DNA from: an uncultured Alphaproteobacteria bacterium
GTDB lineage: Bacteria > Pseudomonadota > Alphaproteobacteria > Rhodobacterales > Rhodobacteraceae
Assembly: GCA_929200295.1 (NCBI GenBank)
Contig: CAKMZE010000024.1
Coordinates: 5,900-13,179, forward strand
Reading direction: 5' to 3'
DNA length: 7,280 nucleotides
Within the stretch, counting starts at the first letter, position 1; each line of letters starts with the position of its first letter. Both the position numbers and the translations under genes were made by a program. Shown here piece by piece: positions 1 to 6,041 of this stretch. The notes under the pieces were generated by a model. It ran no database searches and was not told the DNA's origin. It saw only the letters and a list, made by a program, of their open reading frames with translations.

Positions 1-614
1 CTGAGCCACAAGACGGCCCCTTTGCTCAACACGTGCGGGTTTTGGCGAAAGAACTTGGTCTCGCCATAGCCTATGGCTACCCGGAGCGTGATGGTGACAC
101 AGTCTATAACGCGTTTCTTTTTGTCGATGATTTCGGCAACCCACTCGCAAATCACCGCAAAACGGTGTTGCCTGTAGGGATCGAACATGACTGGTTCGCA
201 ACCGGTTCAAGCTTTTCACTACTTCGCTATAGGAACGCAACGATTGCCTTGATTATCTGCTATGAGTGCGAGTTTCCAGAAATTGTGCGAAACGTGGCCT
301 TAGCAGGTGCGTACATTGTGCTGGTCGCAACGGCAGGCGGTAAAGATTGGGAACAGGTGCCAAAATTTGTCGTCCCAGCACGCGCCTATGAGAATGGTAT
401 CTTTGTGGCCTATGCCAACTACTGCGGTGCGGAGAATGGTCATGCATTCTGCGGCTTGAGTTGTATTGTCGATCCCTACGGCACTGATCTTGCCCGTGCG
501 GGCAAAGCGGAAGAGGCCATTTCGGCTAATCTTGATCTTGGCCTTATTGCTGAAGCACGCGCAAAAGTGCCATTTCTCAGGGATCATCAAGGTATCGTTT
601 CCCAGCTGATTTAG
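1..614 (+). CDS. Carbon-nitrogen hydrolase (nitrilase superfamily), 5' end missing
   Basis: This is the C-terminal part of a nitrilase-superfamily enzyme, which hydrolyses amide or nitrile C-N bonds through a Glu-Lys-Cys triad in the cytoplasm. The reading frame is open from base 3 to the TAG at 612-614, giving 203 visible residues; the start lies left of the window, and the internal GTG at 33 is not a convincing start. The lysine of the triad is in HRKTVLP (codon 159-161). The nucleophile is the Cys of IICYECEFPE (codon 258-260), matching the family pattern CYxxxFPE. GIEHDWFATG between them fits the region holding the accessory Glu, and GLSCIVDPYG fits the conserved strand near the C-terminus. 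The first catalytic Glu should lie in the missing N-terminal part. The CYxxEFPE form suggests an amidase of the R-amidase or omega-amidase kind rather than a true nitrilase, but the substrate cannot be read from the sequence. Confidence 0.88.
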   Translation, partial: EPQDGPFAQHVRVLAKELGLAIAYGYPERDGDTVYNAFLFVDDFGNPLANHRKTVLPVGIEHDWFATGSSFSLLRYRNATIALIICYECEFPEIVRNVALAGAYIVLVATAGGKDWEQVPKFVVPARAYENGIFVAYANYCGAENGHAFCGLSCIVDPYGTDLARAGKAEEAISANLDLGLIAEARAKVPFLRDHQGIVSQLI

Positions 615-708
615 GGCCTGACGTGACCTCTCGGTAAGTTATAGTAAATCGCGATTATTGGTCATAGCCTCCGTGACATTCCTGAGGATCAGTCTCTAAA
701 CACATTCT

Positions 709-803
709 ATCCAAGGGGCCAGCCCCCAGACAGATCAACCCTGGGGGCAAGCCCCCAGACACGTCCAGCCCTGGGGGCCAGCCCCCAGACCCCCGGGATA
801 TTT
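709..803. repeat. Triplicated GC-rich palindromic intergenic repeat, possible bidirectional terminator
   Basis: Three tandem copies of a palindrome end at 731, 760 and 790, so the period is 29-30 bases. Copies 2 and 3 have perfect 8-bp arms, CTGGGGGC and GCCCCCAG, separated by two bases (741-748/751-758 and 771-778/781-788). Copy 1 is degenerate, with 5-bp arms GGGGC/GCCCC at 715-719/722-726. The last copy runs into CCCCCGGGATATTTC (789-803), a tail I recall following such palindromes in Rhodobacterales genomes. The cluster sits between the converging hydrolase and DUF1653 genes, where RNA hairpins could stop transcription from both sides, although no long T-tract follows. The rest of the 615-840 gap shows no gene. 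Confidence 0.8.
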
Positions 804-840
804 CTAAACCTAAGAAGACCAGTGCCGTGCGCGCGAGGGG

Positions 841-1077
841 TTAAATCGGCGTGAAACGTCCATCTATAAATTCCGCCAGAGGGCGGACCCATGTTGTGCC
901 GTTTTGATCGTCATAGATGACAACTGGGGTATGATCTGCCTCGAGCTGGCCATGGCAGATCACCCGATACAACCCACCTTTGCGATGCTTATGTGTTGCG
1001 TGCCATGCTGTGGACGATGTACTCACCCGGCCGAGTAGCGTATCGTAAGCCTGCTTAAGACGGTAAGAAAAGATCAT
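841..1077 (-). CDS. Small DUF1653-family protein, coupled to the reductase gene
   Basis: A 78-residue protein whose second half resembles the DUF1653 family (function not established): KHRKGGLYRV at residues 30-39, a strand-rich middle VVIYDD, and WVRPLAEF at 63-70, followed by a short tail. The first ~28 residues do not match anything I recognise. I chose the ATG at 1077-1075 because it overlaps the reductase stop codon as ATGA (1077-1074), the classic arrangement for translational coupling. The frame stays open to an ATG at 1125, but that start would lie inside the reductase gene and add residues encoded by its conserved C-terminus. No strong Shine-Dalgarno precedes the chosen ATG, which fits re-initiation after the reductase. 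There are no membrane segments, so it is probably a small cytoplasmic protein. Family assignment is from pattern memory only. Confidence 0.75.
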   Translation of the reverse strand: MIFSYRLKQAYDTLLGRVSTSSTAWHATHKHRKGGLYRVICHGQLEADHTPVVIYDDQNGTTWVRPLAEFIDGRFTPI

Positions 1078-2798
1078 GTAGATAAAACCGATCCTGTAAT
1101 CGGGTTTGGGCGATATGTGGTGCAACCCTTACAGCCTGCCTCATAAGCGGCGCGGTATACATCTTTGAAATCATCGAATGAGATGTCCTCAGGGCAATTT
1201 ACGGTTTTGGATATGCCGCTATCGACCCAGTTTTGGGCCGCGGCTTGCATTGCAACGTGATCCTTTGGTGAGAGGTCAGCCATTGTGACAAAGCTTTCGG
1301 GCAAAGGGGCCTGTTCGCCGAACATATCTTTGTAAAGCCAGACGGCGTAATCCATCACTTCTTCTGTGTCTTTGCGTCCATCTGGGCGGGTGATTTTGCG
1401 CTGATATTGCGTTGCAAAAATAGGCTCGACGCCAGAAGAAACATTGCCAGCGAACATGGATATCGTGCCTGTCGGTGCGATTGTCGTTAACGTGCCATTT
1501 CGCAAGCCATGTTTTACGATCGCATGTCTGACATCTGGGTCTAGCGCCTGCACATTTGGTTGCTGCAAGTGCTTTTCAGCGTTGTAATAGGGAAAGCTTC
1601 CACGCTCTTTTGCCAGCTCAGCTGAGGCGAGATAGGCCGCATTTTGTAGCGTTTGCATCCAACTGCCGAGCAAGAACACAGCCTTTTTTGAGCCATATGG
1701 CGTGCTTTGCATCGCCAAAGCATCAGCAACACCTGTGACCCCGATGCCGATCCGGCGTTTGCTTTGTGCCTCATGCGACTGCTCTGGAAGCGCATATCTT
1801 GATGCGTCCAATGTATCATCCAGCATCCGCACCGCGATCTTTACCATTTTGCGCAGTTCTATGACGTCGATACGTGCATCTTCTGTAAACGGCGCATCTA
1901 CCAATTGCGCAAGATTGATAGACGCCAATGGGCAAACCCCGTTTGGTGGCAATGGCTGCTCAGCGCATGAGTTTGTTGCAGCAATCGTTTCGATATAACT
2001 CAAGGGGTTCAGCGCATTGATCCGATCAATGAAAAGCACACCTGGTTCCGCGCTTTTGAAGGTTTGTAGCATGATGGATTCCCAAAGGTCTTGGGCTTTT
2101 ACAGTGCGTATGATCTGATCGTGCCAGAGCAGATCCCATTCATCGTCTTGTGCAACGGCTTCCATAAATCGATCTGTGATGAGGACGGACACATTAAAGT
2201 TGCGCAGCCGTGAACGGTCGGATTTTGCGGTGACGAAATCAAAAACATCCGGGTGATCACAGCGCAATGTCCCCATCATCGCTCCACGCCCCATCCCCGT
2301 GACGAGCATTTTGCAGATGGCATCCATGATATCCATTGCAGCAAGTGGGCCGGCTGCAGGGCAATCAAGACCTTTGACCTCGGCCCCTTTGGGCCGCAAT
2401 GTTGAAAAATCAAAACCAATTCCACCGCCCATTTTCATAGTAAGTGCAGCGTCTTTTGCGACATCCATGATACCCGCAACAGAATCAGGAAGGGTTTTCA
2501 TCACAAATGTATTGGCCATTGTGACGTCTCTGGCAGTGCCAGCGCCCGCAAGTATCCGCCCCGCAGGAATAACTTTCTGGCTTTGCATCGCATCGAAATA
2601 GATGTCCCGCATACCTTCTGCATAGGCTGTTTTGGGGTTTTTGATCAATCCGTGCGCGACACGTTCCAAAGTATCTTTGAGAGTATGATCTATAATGCCT
2701 TGGGACGTGCGGTATCGGTATTTTTGATTCCAAATTTGTGCAGACACATGTTGTGAGAAATCGTGATCAATTTCTATATTTTCTTCTATATTTCGCAT
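1074..2798 (-). CDS. nrdJ: Adenosylcobalamin-dependent (class II) ribonucleotide reductase, short form
   Basis: Reduces ribonucleotides to deoxyribonucleotides with a thiyl radical generated from adenosylcobalamin, supplying DNA precursors with or without oxygen. The protein has 574 residues from the ATG at 2798. Family landmarks in order are PAGRILAGAGT (78-88), GGGIGFDFSTLRPKG (124-138), RGAMMGTLRCDHPD (171-184), NSCAEQPL (276-283) with radical Cys278 flanked by Asn276 and Glu280, redox Cys289 in VCPLASINL, GIGVTGVADAL (352-362) and PTGTIS (442-447). Two oddities are visible. Residue 97, in MANTFVM, is Thr where the family usually has the second redox Cys (NCFV). The protein also ends just after GCKGCTTYRPN, without the tail or TSCPD-type domain of longer homologues. 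There is no ATP-cone at the N-terminus. It heads a two-gene unit with the DUF1653 gene. Class II assignment is firm; I know of no need for a small subunit in this class. Confidence 0.9.
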   Translation of the reverse strand: MRNIEENIEIDHDFSQHVSAQIWNQKYRYRTSQGIIDHTLKDTLERVAHGLIKNPKTAYAEGMRDIYFDAMQSQKVIPAGRILAGAGTARDVTMANTFVMKTLPDSVAGIMDVAKDAALTMKMGGGIGFDFSTLRPKGAEVKGLDCPAAGPLAAMDIMDAICKMLVTGMGRGAMMGTLRCDHPDVFDFVTAKSDRSRLRNFNVSVLITDRFMEAVAQDDEWDLLWHDQIIRTVKAQDLWESIMLQTFKSAEPGVLFIDRINALNPLSYIETIAATNSCAEQPLPPNGVCPLASINLAQLVDAPFTEDARIDVIELRKMVKIAVRMLDDTLDASRYALPEQSHEAQSKRRIGIGVTGVADALAMQSTPYGSKKAVFLLGSWMQTLQNAAYLASAELAKERGSFPYYNAEKHLQQPNVQALDPDVRHAIVKHGLRNGTLTTIAPTGTISMFAGNVSSGVEPIFATQYQRKITRPDGRKDTEEVMDYAVWLYKDMFGEQAPLPESFVTMADLSPKDHVAMQAAAQNWVDSGISKTVNCPEDISFDDFKDVYRAAYEAGCKGCTTYRPNPITGSVLST

Positions 2799-2803
2799 AT
2801 TTA

Positions 2804-2809
2804 CCACCC
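2804..2809 (-). promoter_or_regulatory. Ribosome binding site deciding the reductase start
   Basis: On the minus strand GGGTGG lies five bases before the ATG at 2798, a good Shine-Dalgarno position. The alternative GTG start at 2807 lies inside this same motif and has only a T/A-rich stretch before it, so the ATG is preferred. Confidence 0.6.
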
Positions 2810-2833
2810 AGAAAATCGAATATTAAGCTTTTA

Positions 2834-2850
2834 TTAACCAATTTGGTTAA
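2834..2850. promoter_or_regulatory. Inverted repeat upstream of the reductase, candidate operator
   Basis: Perfect 7-bp arms TTAACCA and TGGTTAA are separated by ATT. A related half-site, GTTAACC, follows at 2857-2863. The repeat lies 36 bases before the reductase ATG, a position where a regulator would affect its promoter. The AT-rich setting makes chance symmetry possible. Confidence 0.35.
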
Positions 2851-2939
2851 ACAAGAGTTAACCTAGACATCGCGCGCATGTTTAGGTGTATTTCGACTAA
2901 GTAATATATTCCTAAGGTTGTGTTTTCAAGTTGGAATAA

Positions 2940-2972
2940 CCGGTGAGGGTGACAAATTTCTGCTCTCACCGG
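2940..2972. promoter_or_regulatory. Hairpin-forming inverted repeat in the divergent gap
   Basis: Arms CCGGTGAG (2940-2947) and CTCACCGG (2965-2972) are perfect complements around a 17-base loop; G-T pairing could lengthen the stem by a few steps. No T-run follows on either strand, so it does not look like an intrinsic terminator. It may be a leader-RNA hairpin or a protein site. Confidence 0.4.
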
Positions 2973-2979
2973 GCATAAA

Positions 2980-2996
2980 CGTGATCAATGATCACG
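2980..2996. promoter_or_regulatory. 17-bp near-perfect palindrome, candidate operator
   Basis: Perfect 8-bp arms CGTGATCA and TGATCACG surround a single central A. It can also be read as two TGATCA palindromes (2982-2987 and 2989-2994) one base apart. It begins seven bases after the preceding hairpin repeat and about 105 bases before the GST start. The symmetry is that of a site for a dimeric regulator; the regulator is unknown. Confidence 0.45.
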
Positions 2997-3101
2997 CGGC
3001 CCGTACTGTTGTACTTGGTGGGATGTTATCTTGTCATGTTAGCGTCGTTTTAAGGCGCATTTTATATCGAGTTGGTATGTCAACAAAGATGGTATCTCGA
3101 T

Positions 3102-3734
3102 ATGATAAAACTTTTCGCGTGCTTGGGGTCAGGCAATTGTATGAAACCATGGTTGCTGATGCACCAACGACAGCTGGAATTTGAATTGACGCTTATTGAT
3201 GTGCTCAAAGGGGAACAGAAAAGCCCAGAGTATCTTAAGGTCAATCCGCTTGGTGTTGTGCCATATATGATTACGCCAGAAGGTGTTGGTATCGGAGAAA
3301 GTAATGCGATGTTGTGGTATCTTGCGCATGGGTCGCCATTGATGCCAAATGATCGGACTGAGCAGGCCGAAGCCTTGCAATGGATGTTTTTTGAGCAATC
3401 GAAACTTGAGCCATATATTTCACCAGCGCGGTTTTTCACGACGATCCTGCCACAAGAGAAAGACGCGCGTGCAGAAGATATCGCGAAATGGCAATCACAA
3501 GCTGAGCCAGGCCTACATCGCTTAGATGCCTATCTTTCAGACCGCGATTTTATCTTAAAATCTGGATATTCAATTGTAGATATCGCGCTTTATGGGTATG
3601 TTCACGTTATGGATGAGGCTGGTATATCGCGATTAGACTATCCAGAAATTTCGCGGTGGATAGATAACGTTGCGCAAACGGACAGATATCATCCCTTATC
3701 CGAGCTTGGGCAACCAAGCCAACAAGCGGCATAG
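3102..3734 (+). CDS. Glutathione S-transferase family protein
   Basis: A 210-residue two-domain GST, the usual length for soluble bacterial members, expected to bind glutathione in the cytoplasm and attach it to, or reduce, electrophilic or oxidised compounds. The N-terminal thioredoxin-like domain (about 1-78) has the active-site turn SGNCMK (10-15; Ser10 and Cys13 are the candidate thiol-activating residues), the cis-proline loop NPLGVVPYM (Pro54) and the glutamate-serine pair E66-S67 that holds the glutathione gamma-glutamyl group. The all-helical C-terminal domain carries the helix-capping box SIVD (157-160). I start at the ATG at 3102 because a TTG at 3072 would add ten residues ahead of the first strand MIKLFA. 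The ribosome site is weak (GATGG). The c-di-GMP gene follows 19 bases later on the same strand. The substrate cannot be deduced. Confidence 0.9.
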   Translation: MIKLFACLGSGNCMKPWLLMHQRQLEFELTLIDVLKGEQKSPEYLKVNPLGVVPYMITPEGVGIGESNAMLWYLAHGSPLMPNDRTEQAEALQWMFFEQSKLEPYISPARFFTTILPQEKDARAEDIAKWQSQAEPGLHRLDAYLSDRDFILKSGYSIVDIALYGYVHVMDEAGISRLDYPEISRWIDNVAQTDRYHPLSELGQPSQQAA

Positions 3735-3740
3735 GTAGCT

Positions 3741-3747
3741 AGGGAGG
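3741..3747 (+). promoter_or_regulatory. Strong ribosome binding site deciding a GTG start
   Basis: AGGGAGG lies six bases before the GTG at 3754, near-ideal spacing. It supports GTG rather than the later in-frame ATG at residue 13 as the start of the PAS-GGDEF-EAL gene. Confidence 0.8.
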
Positions 3748-3753
3748 TTGTAA

Positions 3754-5793
3754 GTGTCGCAAAGTCCAGCAACGCAGATTGTAAATGAGATGATTGTAGT
3801 ACCCCAAGGTGATACGTTCTCATTGGTGCGTCGACTGGACGCGCCAGTTTGGCTGTTCGATATTGATAATGCTGAAATAGTTTGTGCAAATTCAGCTGCT
3901 TGCAAGCTTTGGAAAGCAGTTGATGAGGATGACTTGCGGGCGCGCAACCTTGGCGCGGATATGTCTGACACTGTCAAAAATCGTCTCAAGCAGCATCAGT
4001 CAGATTTCATCTCAGACGCGGCGCGCTTTCATGAAATGTGGACCTTTTACCCTAATGGTGAACCCAGCAATGTGATGGTGATCCTTAGCGGGTTCACGCT
4101 GGAAGATGGCCGCATGGCCATGCTCTGTGAAGCGATTGGCGTGACCGATGAGCAACCCGAGAACATCCGTAGTGCCGAGGCATTGTTATACACAGATGTG
4201 ATGATTGCACTTTTTAGCACGCTCGGTCCTGCGTTATATATGAACCCAGCTGCGCGAAATACATTGGGGAGCGGGCAGCGTGATCTTTCGGCGCTGTTTA
4301 TTAATTCGGCCGACTATTATGCGATGGTATCGCGGCTAGATAGCGCTGGAGAAGATCGCCAAGTGGTCGAAGTGATGACCCCCGCAGGCCGCCGCTGGTA
4401 TGATGTGACAGCCAAAACTTGCACAGATGCGGTGACAGGGCAGGCGGCTGTTCTGGTCACTGCGATTGATGTGAGCGAGCTGAAGAACGCGCGTGATCGC
4501 GCCCGGTTCCTTGCCGATAGGGATCAACTGACAGGGTGTTTTAACCGCTCTGCATTACAGTCGATCTATATTGAGCGGCAGAAAAAAATGCGGCCGGAAA
4601 ACTGTGCGGTGATCTATTGCGACATTGACCGGTTTAAACAAATCAATGACCAATACGGGCATGAGGTTGGCGACACTGTGCTTAAACAGTTTGCTGCGCG
4701 CGCACGCCATAATTTACGTACAAATGATGTGATCGCGCGATTGGGTGGCGATGAATTTGTGATCATGCTCACAAATATCAATTCAGACGATGAGATCGCC
4801 CAACGTGCCCAGCAACTGCGTGCCGCCATTGCACTGCCTATTATGCACGACTCAACACGGATTTCCGTTGAGGTGAGCATGGGGATTTCGATTTTTGACT
4901 TGCAGGATCTGAGTTTTAGCAAAGCCATGCGTCAATCAGATGTGGCGCTTTATACCTCCAAACAGCGCGGCAGGGACCGCATCACATTTTATACAGATGA
5001 GATGGGCGAAGCTGCGACTATGCGCGATATGATTGAGAATGATCTCAAAATCGCATTGAAAGAAGACAGTTTTGAGCTGCACTACCAACCGCGCGTCGAT
5101 GTGCAAACGGGCACTGTCGTATCTGCCGAAGGGTTGGTGCGGTGGAACCACCCACGTCTTGGCACCGTGATGCCAGATCAGTTTATTCCGATTTGCGAAG
5201 AAACGGGGATGATCGAAGAATTGGGACGTTTGGTTCTAAAAATCGGTTGCGCGCAAGCCATCGCTTGGCATGAGGCAGGTCTTGATATCGAAGTCTCTCT
5301 TAATCTGTCTCCGCGACAATTCGCGGATGATAGCCTTTTGCCGCTGTTGTCGGATCTCTCAAGCACGCCGGGTTTTCCACATGGGCGCATTGAGCTTGAG
5401 ATCACCGAAAGCATGCTCACGGGTGATCAGGATTTGATCGCAGAAAAACTGCAACTGATCGATAAAATGGGGTTCCGTATTGCCCTAGACGATTTTGGCA
5501 CGGGCTATTCGAATTTGTCACATATTTCGCGCTTCCCGCTGAAGTGCATTAAGATCGACCGTTCATTTATTGCGCGGCTTCCAGACTCTGGCCCGATTGT
5601 GAGCTTGATCCTCACTCTCGCGCGCGAGGTTGAAGCCACGGTCGTGGCCGAAGGTGTAGAAACAGCTGAGCATCTAGCTTGGCTCACCAAAAATGGCTGC
5701 GAACAAATTCAAGGGTATTATATGTCAAAGCCAATGCCTTTGAAAAAATTCCCAAGTGCTGTGGCGAAAATCCACAAGAACCATCGTAAATAG
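3754..5793 (+). CDS. PAS-GGDEF-EAL cyclic-di-GMP diguanylate cyclase/phosphodiesterase
   Basis: A 679-residue soluble protein with no membrane segment or signal peptide, predicted to make and/or break the second messenger c-di-GMP. Residues ~22-130 look like a PAS sensor (LDAPVWLFDIDNAEIVCANSAA), and ~140-240 resemble a weaker second PAS, leading into the usual linker before GGDEF. The GGDEF domain (~250-415) has DQLTGCFNR, CDIDRFKQIND and an intact GGDEF at 331-335; RTND at 322-325, five residues upstream, is the product-inhibition I-site RxxD. The EAL domain (~425-672) keeps the metal and catalytic residues: E459 (as EGL), N517, E549, DDFGTGYSN (579-587), K600, E633 in VAEGVET, and Q653 in IQGYY. 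Both activities therefore look possible; many such fusions show one dominant activity set by the sensor. It lies 19 bases after the GST gene, probably in one transcript. The PAS ligand is unknown. Confidence 0.97.
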   Translation: MSQSPATQIVNEMIVVPQGDTFSLVRRLDAPVWLFDIDNAEIVCANSAACKLWKAVDEDDLRARNLGADMSDTVKNRLKQHQSDFISDAARFHEMWTFYPNGEPSNVMVILSGFTLEDGRMAMLCEAIGVTDEQPENIRSAEALLYTDVMIALFSTLGPALYMNPAARNTLGSGQRDLSALFINSADYYAMVSRLDSAGEDRQVVEVMTPAGRRWYDVTAKTCTDAVTGQAAVLVTAIDVSELKNARDRARFLADRDQLTGCFNRSALQSIYIERQKKMRPENCAVIYCDIDRFKQINDQYGHEVGDTVLKQFAARARHNLRTNDVIARLGGDEFVIMLTNINSDDEIAQRAQQLRAAIALPIMHDSTRISVEVSMGISIFDLQDLSFSKAMRQSDVALYTSKQRGRDRITFYTDEMGEAATMRDMIENDLKIALKEDSFELHYQPRVDVQTGTVVSAEGLVRWNHPRLGTVMPDQFIPICEETGMIEELGRLVLKIGCAQAIAWHEAGLDIEVSLNLSPRQFADDSLLPLLSDLSSTPGFPHGRIELEITESMLTGDQDLIAEKLQLIDKMGFRIALDDFGTGYSNLSHISRFPLKCIKIDRSFIARLPDSGPIVSLILTLAREVEATVVAEGVETAEHLAWLTKNGCEQIQGYYMSKPMPLKKFPSAVAKIHKNHRK

Positions 5794-6041
5794 ATCGCTC
5801 GGATTTCGACTGTATTCGGACGCTGATCGCGCGCCACGGCTGTATACCTTTTATGCATATACTCAGAAACCGATGCCAAGAAGCGGATCATGGGGCAACT
5901 TGCAGTTTCACATCCCCCAAAATCTGTCTAAACTGTATTTTCACAGCCCATTTATGGCGCGATTGATGTCTTTTTGGAGCCGCTATTCAGATTGTAACAT
6001 TGCGTATTTAGAGAGCTTTGTTGGAAAAGGACAAAACCCAT
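5794..6041. other. Intergenic gap before serB, no gene seen
   Basis: This 248-base stretch holds no convincing gene; the open frame crossing it (5756-6088) overlaps both neighbours and has no recognisable domain. I see no strong hairpin with a T-run after the c-di-GMP gene. A serB promoter should lie here. TTGATG at 5962-5967 is a possible -35 element, but no good -10 stands at the right distance. Confidence 0.4.

Larger units (their letters stand above)
2799..3101. promoter_or_regulatory. Divergent intergenic region between reductase and GST genes
   Basis: About 300 bases separate the two divergent starts, so both promoters should lie here. The reductase-proximal half is strongly AT-rich (2810-2920). 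I could not pick a convincing -35/-10 pair on either strand. Three inverted repeats stand out and are listed separately. I found no B12-box (GCCACTG or its complement) that would indicate a cobalamin riboswitch, and nothing I would call an NrdR box. A small open frame at 2918-3184 overlaps the GST gene and is not supported. Confidence 0.45.

Noticed and set aside
709..790. Short CRISPR array
   Set aside because: The units are palindromes with 7-8 base linkers, far too short for spacers, and no cas genes are present.
707..892. Open frame of 61 codons on - over the GC-rich repeats
   Set aside because: Its repetitive Gly/Pro/Trp-rich product comes from translating the palindromic repeats, and it overlaps the DUF1653 gene end.
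1074..1125. Frameshift joining the reductase to the downstream frame as one longer protein
   Set aside because: The downstream frame encodes a DUF1653-like protein with its own ATG in an ATGA overlap and has no resemblance to the reductase tail domain.
2980..2996. CRP/FNR-type site
   Set aside because: GTGA and TCAC are seven bases apart with an odd centre, whereas CRP sites have an even spacing of six; the outer TTGAT/ATCAA of FNR is absent.
2799..3101. Cobalamin riboswitch in the leader of the B12-dependent reductase
   Set aside because: I looked for the B12-box GCCACTG on both strands and did not find it; the expected multi-stem layout is also not evident.
2918..3184. Open frame of 88 codons on + before the GST gene
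   Set aside because: It overlaps the first 83 bases of the GST gene in another frame, spans both inverted repeats, and shows no recognisable domain or ribosome site.
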